From positions 744,001 through 808,000 of the forward strand of contig JAJIYY010000007.1 in NCBI GenBank assembly GCA_022702485.1: DNA of 64,000 nucleotides, read 5' to 3'. The notes under the pieces are model-generated. The model did no database searches. It was not told where the DNA came from and was given only the letters and a program-made list of their open reading frames with translations. A program made the translations under genes and the position numbers. This stretch comes from Simplicillium sp. C3G150-2 (Eukaryota > Ascomycota > Sordariomycetes > Hypocreales > Cordycipitaceae). Within the stretch, counting starts at the first letter, position 1. Every line of letters starts with the position of its first letter. This document shows positions 21,583-31,566 of the stretch, in pieces.

Positions 21583-22859
21583 TTATACTCTCTGACCTTG
21601 AACTGCTCCCTCTACTTCTTCTACTAAACTATCTATATATGACTTGTCCCTATTTGTGTAAATAAGTAAACAAAGCTGCAGGTTGAGGCCATGCACTTAC
21701 TTTCCGACTAGCGTTACGGTATTGTCGCCGCCCAAGTTGGGGTATGAGCCTATCTTGACGCCTCTGGAGATTACCTTTCCAGCTAGTTCGGTCAAGTATC
21801 CAGCGACAGAACTCTCTGGTAGTGGTGTCTGGATGATGACTCGGTAGGTTCCGCTGTTGTCGTTAGAGGCGAGGCGCGGTCTGATGTGCTGTGTGAGTCC
21901 GCTCAAAAGCGATTGAACTGACTCTGTTAGCGAGATTTACCGTCCATGATGAAATCATCATTCAGTTTGGGGCGCTTACACAAACGTGGAATACCCGGCA
22001 AGATGTGTACATTGCCATTGACGACAGAGACTGGCACCCAGTACTCTTCGCTGGTGAACAGACACTGTTCAGATTCAGGTTTGGACTGGTCAAATGGAAG
22101 GGTAACTGCGCGCAGTTTGGCACGTAGAGCTGATGAATCGCTGTCCCAAGAGAAGTCGGGCGGAAGCTCACGAGCAGTGGAGAGCCTTTTCATTTGGTCC
22201 AAGGCTTGGGGGTAGAGCTTCAGGGGTAGACCGAAAGCTTTGGCGATTGATTGGTATGTAATGTCATCGTGCCTATTCTTCTGTCAATATTTCTTAGACG
22301 GAGAAGGGCGAGGCATTGAGCTCAGATACTCACGTCGGACCAATTCCTCCGCTGCATTGCGTAAGTGTTGAGCTGATTTAATTGGTGTCAGTTGGAGGCT
22401 CACCTGGTAACAACAAAATCATAGCTCGAACTTAAACTTCGAACCGAATTTATTATGGCCGTCTCGTCATCCTCAATGACCTCAATTTTCTTAAGTGCCT
22501 GCGAGGAGTCAGCGAAGAACGATGGGCATTATCTGAGTACACACAAGGCCTAGATTGAAGCACCACTTTGCAAGAAATGCAGAATTTGTCTGACACATTA
22601 GCTGAATTGAACAATAAAAAAAGCAAAAACGGCAGAATTACGCCAAAGGTGTTGTTCATACATCTACTGTCTTCCCTCCCAAGACTTCATCGCCAATCAC
22701 CACGCACGCAGCGGTGCGGATAACTTCGCCAGTAGTATTATTTGCCGTCATTGAAACTTCAAAGTTGCTGAAAGTACAAGATTCCATGAAACTTCTGTGT
22801 GATGTAGAAAATCTGAGTGACGTGGCCGGTCTCAAGAAGCGAGATGACAACGGTACCAT
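21583..22859 (-). CDS. Molybdopterin-binding (MoCF/CinA-like) domain protein
   Basis: The protein has a MoCF_biosynth domain, the fold shared by MoaB/MogA, CinA and the FAD synthase N-terminal part. Seven exons: 22859-22662, 22589-22545, 22498-22404, 22351-22334, 22272-21980, 21917-21701, 21649-21583 (310 residues); all junctions keep frame. The N-terminus (RFLRPATSLRFSTSHRSF) is basic and Ser-rich, like a mitochondrial presequence. Domain landmarks are ACVVIGDEVLGGKTVD, TNSAFLAKWCFNLGL, DYDFVVT-type strand end, GGIGPTHDDITYQSIAKAFG, VNGNVHILPGIPRLFQ and the tail VGKDKSYIDSLVEEVEG. Exon 4 is only 18 nt and encodes the core SGGIGPT turn. The exact reaction is unknown: cofactor binding or a pyrophosphatase-like role are both possible. 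Confidence 0.8.
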
Positions 22860-23458
22860 TCCGCCAGAAGAGACAGATCAGAAAATCGGCAAGTTTTGTA
22901 AATCGGATCGGCACCTTCCACGTAGACCCATGCACTGGTCAGACCTTCTTTTCGAAACGGTGTAGCCAATCGTGCAAGGGCAATCATGGATTAACATCGG
23001 CACTGTCGTAGCTGACAGGCCGCCTTTTTGGGCTGCATTTCAGCTCGACCAAAGTTGATCCAATTGAATAAATGCAAATTGCAGAAATGTAACCCAATCG
23101 TGCTGCTCAATGACATCCCCCGTGGCGTTCTGGTTGGGTGCTAATGCAGATGGCATCCACTTCAGCTTGATAGTTTTGCGACGCAGGCCTGATCGGGACG
23201 TCCTGGAAGAGCAGGCAATCTGATCCGGCCGGCTCGTTCCAGTGTACCGTCTTACATTGTGACGTGGATGGCAGTGGATATCTGCATGCAGTATGCAAAT
23301 GGGTTGTGTGAGACGTTGGATGATGTCTGCTGGGGTGAAACTTTACAGCGGTGAAGCTGTCTCATTCGTTTTTATTTTGATGGTTATAAACGCTCGGTTT
23401 ATTATCGCGATGACAGCCCAAGAGTTGACGATTTGTTCGCCAAGAGTCTAACAGAGAA
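22860..23458. promoter_or_regulatory. Divergent promoter, molybdopterin-binding gene / fusion reductase
   Basis: 599 bp between the two start codons, no supported exon. It contains a CAATTG core at about 23060, similar to the boxes in the regulator-exporter promoter, but one hexamer is weak evidence. Confidence 0.35.
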
Positions 23459-25710
23459 ATGAACCAGCAGTCATTTTCTAGAACAATGGACGCTGAACCG
23501 GAGTATTCCGTCTCTATTGTAGGACTGGGGATGCAGGGTCAGAAAACTTGGGTTCAGTCTCTCATCAACAGCTCCAGCATTGTTGTCTCTGCAGTCTGTG
23601 ACAGCAACGAGGAGGTGGTCGACTGCTTCAGAGCACGATTTCCAACCGTTCCGGCGTACACGTCTCTGCAAGAACTTCTCAAAAAGCACCAGTCGGATTT
23701 CGCCATCGTTTGTGTCCCCAACAAACACCATCTATCGATCATTCAACAACTTGAATCGAGCGGAGTGCACTGTCTCAAAGAGAAGCCCATAGCCAGCTCG
23801 CCGCAGGAGTTTCACCGACTTTGCAAAAGCAAAGCCAAAATTGGTGTTGCTTTCCAAAGGCGATGGCAGCCACGCTTTAAGCATTTTCGACAACTACTGC
23901 CGGAAGTTGGGAAACCAATCTCTGTGAGAGCGACATTGATCAGGCAGCATGACTTGCCCAAGGATGGATGGCGAGTCCAACATAACGTGGGCATTTTTGT
24001 AAGTTAAATATCCAAACTTATAGTTTAGTGCTAAACATTATGTTTCAATATCAGGATGACCTTGGGGTTCACATGCTCGACATCTTGGTTTGGCTCTTCG
24101 GTCGGCCCTCCAATGTGATTGCCCACCGCGCCTACGACGGCTACTGCCCCGATCGAGATCGAGAGTCGTACGTTTCGATGACTTGGGATCCATCTGATTT
24201 GGTTGGTCACATCCATGTTTCTGAAGTTGGTATTCGAATGGAGGAAACTCTTGTGGTGCGGGGGACTCTTGGGTCGCTTGAACTGAGCTCCAAGGATCTT
24301 ACTCAGTATGATCTTAAGGGACGCCCAGTTTCCAAGACAACCTTCCAGTCCGACAGAGCAGGCGTTGTTCAAACCATCTGCAAAGAATTTGGTAAATACA
24401 TTTCGGACGATACGGACTCTTTTGCTACGGCAATGGCGCACACAGAAGACACATTTGCGACGACGGAAGCGATTCGTGCGTCGTTCTTGTCGCATGCCTT
24501 GGAGCCAGTGGAACAATCTACGAACTTACAGAGTCGTGATGCGTCGACCAATGACAGTAGCGTGCAAGCAATTGTTAACAATGCCTCTGACTTGATCAAC
24601 GCAGTGAAAGCCGACAAGATAAGCTGTCCGAAAGAGACTGTCCTCTCGAAAAGGACATTTCTACTCAACACCGGCGACAGGATACCTGGTTTAGGATTTG
24701 GCACAGCTAGACCAAAAGAGCCAAACCAAACTTATAACCTGGTCAGAAAAGCTCTTGAGACTGGATATCGTCATCTGGACACAGCATCCCGATACGATAA
24801 TGAAGATCAAGTGGGAGCGGCCGTTCGAGACTCAGGAATACCTCGTCAAGAAATCTGGATCACGACCAAGGTCAACAACACGTCGCATCATCGCGTGGCA
24901 GATTCAGTAACTGAATCACTATCGAAACTAGGACTAGATTACATCGACCTCCTTCTCATGGTGAGTTCTTTTAATTGACTTTGAACTCTCGCTAATTGGT
25001 GATGTAGCACTGGCCCTCACCTACTGATCCCGAAGACGAGACCAAGCTGCTCAACGACTGGAATATTAACATGACATGGCAAAATATGCAGGGAGAAGTT
25101 GCGGCAGGACGGGTGAGAAATATCGGCGTATCTAATTTCGGTATCCGGAACCTGCAAGGTCTTTTGTCTCATCCGACATGCACAATTGTACCTGCTGTAA
25201 ATCAGCTTGAGGTGAGTTGAGCCCATGACGCCAAAGAAGTGCGGTTCCGAAAGACAACACACAGTTTTAACAGGACAAGCTTCATCCAATGAACCCTGCG
25301 AGCGGCCTGATTGCATTTTGCAGCCAAAACGGCATCCACTGCACGGCGTATTCGCCACTAGCTCGAGGATTGAGGGATCTGCATGAGCACACTGCGGTGG
25401 ATGAGCTGTGTAGGCAAACCAACAAGACATCGCGACAGATCTTGTAAGTCACCATTAAATTTGAGCTTATCTTTCTCAACTGTCATGTTTCATTTTACTG
25501 ACAAGATATAGAGTGATGTGGGGGCTGCAACGAGGGACGAGTGTGATTCCCAAGACGCTTACACTGGATCGAGTGGCTGCGAACTGTGATCTTTTAGATG
25601 ATGGCCTCACTTCTGAGCAGCTGAGTGTTCTAAATACTATTTCGGAGAGAAAAAGAATGTACCGAGATGACTGGGTACCGAATCGCTGTTTTTGGGATGA
25701 GGATAACTAA
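23459..25710 (+). CDS. Gfo/Idh/MocA dehydrogenase fused to aldo/keto reductase
   Basis: Two complete oxidoreductases occupy one open frame. Exons are 23459-23998, 24055-24960, 25008-25211, 25280-25443 and 25512-25710 (670 residues). Residues 1 to about 345 are a Gfo/Idh/MocA sugar-dehydrogenase-like module: GLGMQG nucleotide motif (22-27), EKP (108-110) and DLGVH (182-186). After a linker (about 345-380), an aldo/keto reductase covers about 380-670, with the full tetrad Asp422, Tyr427, Lys452 and His483, plus GVSNFG and NQLELHP. The acceptor of exon 4 is ambiguous: CAG at 25273 or AAG at 25279. I chose the second because it restores NQxExHP. No break separates the domains; exon 2 runs through the linker. 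Successive oxidation and reduction of one sugar-like or polyol-like substrate is a fair guess. Confidence 0.85.
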
Positions 25711-25864
25711 AACTGCCACTGACGTCGGATGCTACCTTTGAGAAGAACGCAATGCTTTGCCACATAGATATGATATCATCAATATAGAGAAGCTATATAG
25801 TGTTCTTGCTATTCTTCCTTTGTCTTCATTTATATTTCATGCCTCTGCTCTTGACGTGCTCCAT

Positions 25865-26806
25865 TTATTCGTCGTTCTCGACGCCGGACGAGTTCTCCGT
25901 ACTGGCGTACCATATTGCGGCCTCTATGATACGATATATGGCGCGCAGGTCTTCTTCGGCTATCAAAGATTTAGTTTGTATTAGTTTTGTTCTAGTTCGA
26001 ATAATCTACTCACTTCGAGGAGCGTAAATCATCACAAAATTCGACGGTACTGGCATCTTCAGCAACCAGTTACGGTTGGCCAATGGATGCCGCTGCCCCC
26101 ATCCTTTCTCCAGTATGTGTTTGATGTCTTCCGGGTGAAGCTTCATATGCATTGAGTGATCAGAGTCGTGGACATGGCATATTTCGGCTTGGCAGTCACT
26201 GCGCTGCGCGCCTGTGGCAAACATGGCAAGCCCATGCTTCTCGATGATTGATCTCCCCATGTGGAGCTTGGCAGGACTTCGATCAACTAGTTGCTTCATC
26301 ATATGTCGGAGAGATTTATAGTAATAAACTGTGCCGTTTTGGTCGAGCTGACGTTGAGGTGCGATGCCCACTACACGTGGCCTCGGACCGTCGCGACAAG
26401 GCAGACCTTGCTTGCTGAAGTTGCCGGAGCTAACAGTTGAGTATTTCGGGTAAAGGTCAGCAAGGTGGAAAGGGTCGCGTAGCGTCCATGGCCGCCAGAA
26501 TGATATGGTTAGGTAGCCCTTGAGCGAGGATGGGGTGCCACCAGGTCCTAGACGAAGGAAATTGTGGTAGTCGTTGTGGATGTACATGATGACGGGGGAA
26601 AGAGCAAGAATGAGGCTGGTGAAGTGGGTTCCAAGACATAAGAGACAGAATATTAAAATGGCAGAGAGACTGCAAAGATGCAGTCCGTCAAGAGTGACGA
26701 TGAGGGGGAGTTGCTGGGGTACTTTCCATGGTGTTGTTTCCTTCGATGCTTCTTCCATGGAGAGTGAGGATCTGGACTCTAAAAGAGCACCATTCAAGGA
26801 GGACAT
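25865..26806 (-). CDS. Fungal luciferase-family (Luz/DUF5519) membrane protein
   Basis: Exons are 26806-26014 and 25959-25865 (295 residues), with a 54-bp intron (GTGAGT...TGATAG). Residues 35-77 are hydrophobic and form one or two membrane helices. The soluble part carries the pattern of the luciferase family of bioluminescent basidiomycetes and its many non-luminous relatives: NDYHNFLRLGPGGTP and LKGYL just after the membrane part, a His-rich block ICHVHDSDHSMHMKLHP (209-225), GWGQRHPLA (235-243), and YAPRTEEDLRAIYRIIEAA at the C-terminus across the splice. None of the other luciferin-pathway genes (hispidin synthase, hispidin-3-hydroxylase) is present here, so light emission should not be assumed; an oxygenase-type role on another lactone or polyketide is possible. 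Its stop faces the fusion reductase stop. Confidence 0.82.
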
Positions 26807-26871
26807 CTTTAACTGAAATATCTGTATCTGAGAGCTGAATTCTATTGAGTTTCACGGCCGGTCAGTCTGAG

Positions 26872-27282
26872 TTATATATATTGCATCGTACTCAAGAACC
26901 CATCGCGGTGACCAGAATCTCGACCATTGAAGCCATGCAAGGCTGGGATGACGAAGAGGCTGACAGCCATGCGAAGAGTTGGCTCTGAGGATACCACCAA
27001 TTGAAATGCAGTATACCGGGTAACAAAAATGTTCGCAGTCAAACAAGCCTTTAAAATAACCCTAAATGGGATCGAGCGCTCCGACAGGCCTAAACCGATA
27101 CACGAGGTCCGAATGCAGTAAGGACCGATCTCAGCTGCATACACGCGTGTCTGTACCATGACGTAGCCCACCTCGGCTTGGGGGCACACTGGCTTACACG
27201 GGACATAAATACACGAGGCTGTTTGAAATAAGAGTGCTGACAAGATCGTCGCACCTCTGGAATCTGGAGAGTGAGTCGCCAA
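26872..27282 (-). pseudogene. Possible decayed sugar-transporter-like remnant
   Basis: A 136-residue frame includes YAAEIGPYCIRT, which resembles the EIxPYxxR loop of fungal MFS sugar permeases. The overlapping frame (27332-27090) has TDTNWRLTLQIPE, which resembles the permease WRIP loop. No coherent set of membrane helices or full gene can be assembled. I report it as a weak remnant; it may equally be chance coding potential. The rest of 26807-27518 shows nothing. Confidence 0.22.
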
Positions 27283-27518
27283 TTGGTGTCAGTTTTAGCT
27301 TCCACTGGGACAACGCTCAAGTATACTGGCAAGACAAGTGATTCAAATCTGAAAAAAGTATTAGCCGAGCTTGACCGTATTGCTGCTCGGAATTGAAGCA
27401 GCCGGCAAGTCCTTCGTTATTGGAATACCGCTTGTATAAAAGGACTTTTTTGCGTCTTCTAAATGAATAGAGTTGTGCAGATTATTTCCATCAAGTAGTA
27501 CAGACTTCAGAGGATTCC

Positions 27519-28816
27519 TCAACATTCTGTTTGTCGCACTGCCCAGGACACTGCTTCCATCACGTTTGGCCCCTGCTCCAGCGGCATGGGCAACACTACC
27601 GATGCGATCTCTTGCACAAGCTCATTTCCCAGGGAACCAATCCACCAAATTTCTTCTCTCGATCTGTGTAATATAATTCCCCAATACATGATGAGTAGCA
27701 ACGCATGTGGGTCAGAGCTATTCACTGCAGCCACAAACTGCTTGCCACAGAAGTTGGGAAACGACAGACAGTATACTTTCATGGTGTGGCTACTCCACAC
27801 CCTGAAGCAAAGATACAGGCGATCCATGCATTTTGCATACTTTTCCTTCATTTCCGACGAATTTACGCCGCCTTGTAGCTGAGATGTGCGCAGTATCACC
27901 GACAGGCGTTGCAGTGCAGTCTCATCATCTTCGGAGAGGCCATGGGACGATGCAGTGGCAACCAAATCTTGCACTACCCGGACTGACTTGAGACTTTGCT
28001 CAAACTCATTTCGATATGCAGTAAGCATACTTGTCAGCCCAATGGCCATGTTGAAAAACGTCACTACACGTTGAACCACTGTGGGCGGATCGTCGACGCC
28101 GCTTGCCGCCAGACTGGGCGGAATGGCTAGAGACGCGCAAGCCCCAATTACAGCATGCAGGTACAGGAGATGGATTATTTGCGGGCGGATGTATGTCAGC
28201 TGTTGCCGAAACTGCGCGCTTCCCATGTTGTAATACCGCAGGGCGATTTTGCCGTAGTGCTCTGCCCTGGACGTGTCGTTGCGGCAGGATGTAGCAATGT
28301 CTAAGGCTGAGGCGGCGAATATCCCGTAGAGAAGAAATGGATGCGCTAGCGCTTTCCGAGGGATCTCATCTTGCATGAGCGGTTGCTCCTCGTTAACACA
28401 GCAAAACCCTTTCCAGGAGTGCACTGACCAGCGATGCATCAGCTCCATCTCCAGCAGTCGGTGGTGGTGTGCCAACTCATGCGGTCGCGCACGCCTATTG
28501 GTACACGCATGCGCAACCTCCAATGTGCTGGGAAGTTGATGTGTGAGCGGTAGACTTGCATGAGCTGTTGCTTTGGAATGGGTGTATACGCAGTCTACAT
28601 CCCTTCTCACGCAATTGAGACAGAGCGGAAGCTGTTCGTCGCACTGCGAGTGGTATCAAAAGATGGTGTTAGTGAAGAGTAAGTGAAGATGCTCCAGGTG
28701 CAATTTTTAGCTGTGACATTAACATGGTAAGTTTGGACTTGAATTACCTTAATATGTTGTCGCTTGCAAGGCAGGCAGCCATTCTTAGACTTCTTGTGTG
28801 ACCTTCTCTGTAGCAT
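27519..28816 (-). CDS. Zn(II)2Cys6 transcription factor (second)
   Basis: Exons are 28816-28748 and 28643-27519 (397 residues), with a 104-bp intron (GTAATT...TCGCAG). Joined, the zinc cluster reads KNGCLPCKRQHIKCDE then QLPLCLNCVRRDVDCVY; all six cysteines are present and the intron falls just before the third Cys. The regulatory part is helical, with HRWSVHSWKGFC and the fungal-specific hydrophobic segments (HPFLLYGIFAASALDIA, QIIHLLYLHAVIG). It resembles the sterol-uptake/Upc2-like group in layout, with a short N-terminus, zinc cluster near residue 14 and no leucine-rich linker; that group is inference. It lies between the luciferase-family gene and the MOSC gene and is divergent from the latter. 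Confidence 0.82.
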
Positions 28817-29442
28817 GGCGTTGAGACTTGGCTACAAGCGGTTCGCTGCAAATCTCTCGAAATGTAAATCTAGAAACCCCTGAACAATTGAGCATCTCGA
28901 AGATAAGCCTGGTTGTACAGCCTCATCGTCATCATGGGGCCCTCAGCGGCATGCTGACCAGCCTTACACGTGATATTGGATTTCACACTCCTACATCTGA
29001 GATCGCCATGATGTATACGAAGATTACGCTGCAGAATCGTCAAACTATCGCGCCTGCTCAGCTGCAATGTTTCCGGCCGCAGACTGGTTGTATGATGCTT
29101 TGCGCGATCAATGTCGCGACCATGTGGAGCTGTGAAGCAGCGAAACCCACTCATGAACTGCCTTTCCCCTGGGGGGCGGCTCGTATGCCGAGCGGGCACA
29201 ACTCGTTTATTAATGTTTGAACGCTTGACGAAGTACTTCGTATAGTAACGATCCACCTGATTCACGGTTTCTTTCTGAACCGTGACCGATCGCCGGAGTC
29301 AAAGCCTGTGTCATCAACAGCGCACAGCAAATTCAGTCAACCCAGATGTCAAAGGCAACCTCCAGAATTGCATTCTTTTTCTCCCTTGATTTTCTTCTCA
29401 TCTTCTTATACTTGGCCATTTCGCAACGCTCTCCCCTAGGCA
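28817..29442. promoter_or_regulatory. Divergent promoter, regulator 2 / MOSC gene
   Basis: 626 bp between start codons. Short frames occur but have no motifs. A small palindromic stretch AAGTACTT lies near 29232. No other feature seen. Confidence 0.4.
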
Positions 29443-30855
29443 ATGTTGTTTGATATCCTCCGCCACATTTGGGATGCTGTGCACGCATCGCCCATCATAT
29501 CTGGCGCACTGGTAGCCGTCTTTCTTTTGAGCCTCAATGTCCCATACATTGCCCAATACTGTGCACGCCTTCGTTTCCAATGGCAAATGAAGAGTTTGCG
29601 GCGACTTGGTGTGTGCAAAAGCAACATGACAGACCAATATGACCCGCGATATGGCGACACTGGAGAGCCCACCACCGGCCATAGGACTGTGCGAATAAAG
29701 GCCATTTTTATCCATCCTGTCAAGTCTTGTGGTCCTATTGAGCTGGAATGTGCGAAACTTACCAAACCAGGTCTCCTCTATGACAGATCCTTTGCTTTGG
29801 CCATCCAAGACAGCAAACCAGCAAGCCCGGAAGAACCTCCCAAGTGGCGATTCATCACGCAGCGCACGAAGCCCAAAATGTCTCAAATAGAAACGGAAAT
29901 ATGGCTGCCGCAAGAAGGAAGCGATCTTGGCAACGTGATGGTCCAGTCGGGCGGATGTCTTGTCATGAGATTCAGGACTGCTGGCGCCGTGCCCAGTGGC
30001 CCAGTATCGCGGCTTTTGTCATGCTTTACGACTTCTACATGGATAGACCACACCATTGTCGTCCCTTTGAATCCGACGCCAGCCCTCGTTGCTCAGGAAA
30101 GGCTACATATGGAGACGTTCACGATTCATCACCGCGATGCCCAGGGCCTCAACATGGGAGCTCTCCCTTCTGTTGCGACAGCGTTGCCGCACCTAAAGCA
30201 GTTCCTCAACATCCCCCCTCACCAAATGTTGACTCTTTTCCGCTGCACGCCCGATACGCTTGCTCGCACTGATCGGAACCTCGCGCCGCTCGCCAACATC
30301 GGCACTGCGGCAGTTCACGGCTACACGGATCAGCAACCCGTAAACATCAACAGCCTCTCGTCAGTACATGCGGTGTCGAAACTTCTACCTCCTGAAAATC
30401 AGCCCCTTAACGCCCTCCGTTTCCGCGCCAACATTTGGATCTCGGGCGCAGCTGCATACGACGAAGAAAGTTGGAAGCGATTTCGAGTAGTCCGCAAGGG
30501 CCGTACGGTGCACGACAGTGCAGTTACGCCGACGATGTCTGTCGTTTGTCGGACATCGCGATGCACCATGCCCAATGTTGATCCTGATACTGGATGTGTT
30601 AGTGCAAGCTATCCTGAAGCAGACAGTGGGAAAAAGCGAGGAAAGCCGCAACCTAGTACGTCTTTGGTAGAGCATCGCACTGTTGAGAATGGGAATAAAA
30701 TGGCGCTTGGGTATATTGGCATGCACTGTGTGCCCGAAGACTGGAATTTGGAACAGGTATCCCAGGGGGAAGATCTGGTGTTCAAGGTTGGAGATGAGAT
30801 TGAGGTGCTTGAACGAGGAGAGCATTTGTATGGCTCAACTGGTAATGACTATTAG
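29443..30855 (+). CDS. MOSC-domain molybdenum-cofactor protein (mARC-like)
   Basis: An intronless gene of 470 residues. An N-terminal membrane helix (SGALVAVFLLSLNVPYIA, about 20-38) is followed by the MOSC N-terminal beta-barrel domain, beginning AIFIHPVKSCGPIEL, and the MOSC domain in the C-terminal half (NALRFRANIWISG, CRTSRCTMPNVDPDTG, MALGYIGMH). This is the layout of mitochondrial amidoxime-reducing component (mARC) proteins, which bind molybdenum cofactor and reduce N-hydroxylated compounds. The Cys in RCTMPNVDPDTG sits where mARC proteins carry the molybdenum-ligand cysteine. The substrate is unknown. With the molybdopterin-binding gene 7 kb away, it makes a molybdenum-themed pair. 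Confidence 0.85.
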   Translation: MLFDILRHIWDAVHASPIISGALVAVFLLSLNVPYIAQYCARLRFQWQMKSLRRLGVCKSNMTDQYDPRYGDTGEPTTGHRTVRIKAIFIHPVKSCGPIELECAKLTKPGLLYDRSFALAIQDSKPASPEEPPKWRFITQRTKPKMSQIETEIWLPQEGSDLGNVMVQSGGCLVMRFRTAGAVPSGPVSRLLSCFTTSTWIDHTIVVPLNPTPALVAQERLHMETFTIHHRDAQGLNMGALPSVATALPHLKQFLNIPPHQMLTLFRCTPDTLARTDRNLAPLANIGTAAVHGYTDQQPVNINSLSSVHAVSKLLPPENQPLNALRFRANIWISGAAAYDEESWKRFRVVRKGRTVHDSAVTPTMSVVCRTSRCTMPNVDPDTGCVSASYPEADSGKKRGKPQPSTSLVEHRTVENGNKMALGYIGMHCVPEDWNLEQVSQGEDLVFKVGDEIEVLERGEHLYGSTGNDY

Positions 30856-31566
30856 AGGGAATCCACAGGGGTTGAAGCTAGAAGTCAGCGGTACATAGAG
30901 GTTATTGTCTTGCTAGTTATCGTAGATTTCGATAATAAGAGAGATTGGATGAATTTGTTTCTCACATACACGCCATAGCCTCTGCTACAAACTTCTTGTT
31001 AGCTAGATCTAGACCGTACCAATACGGCAGCACGTACGCCACACCAGCCCTGGCGGTGGCCTGAATCAAATTACGCTGGGTATTGCTGATAACTGCATTT
31101 TAAGAGAAATGACGAGGAGTTGTTGGAATTTTAGTGCTTTGACGATTGACGACTCGTCTTCGTAAGTAGCCGGTGTAACCCTGGCTCCCGGTCGTAGGCT
31201 GGTGAGAGGCTCCGTGTGTGAGTGCGGTAACCGTCTACTTACCCGTTGCCTGCATTTACATGGCCAAATTCCATACATTGCCTAAAAGTATCTCTTGAAA
31301 TAAACTGGGGGAAATGCATGTTTTCTGTATTGTTCAGTGTAGAGAAGCTTATATCCGCAAAATCCGAATACAACCCTCGAGTTGGTTGCTGCGGTAGTAA
31401 CAAGATTTAGTCTTAAATCCGACAAAAAAGAATTAAAATATGCGTGTAATCAGCCAAGGTTTTCAGGAGCATTTATCCTTAAATCTACCCGTACCATTTG
31501 TATTTCACATATTTTAATTTCCTTCACAAGCTGCATTCCACTCAGCCTGTTCTATAAACCTTCACT
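30856..31566. other. Intergenic region, no supported gene
   Basis: 3' flank of the MOSC gene and A/T-rich promoter of the carboxylesterase. No exon, repeat or RNA gene recognised. Confidence 0.5.

Noticed and set aside
22380..27294. Shared 14-mer AATTGGTGTCAGTT at 22380 and 27281
   Set aside because: Several chance 14-mer matches are expected in 64 kb; the copies lie in an intron and in unrelated DNA.
28828..29220. 130-residue + strand frame between regulator 2 and MOSC
   Set aside because: No motif, overlaps the presumed divergent promoter and has another open frame opposite; likely chance.
17380..31000. Calling the island a bioluminescence cluster
   Set aside because: Only a luciferase-family member is present; hispidin synthase, hispidin-3-hydroxylase and caffeylpyruvate hydrolase genes are not visible.
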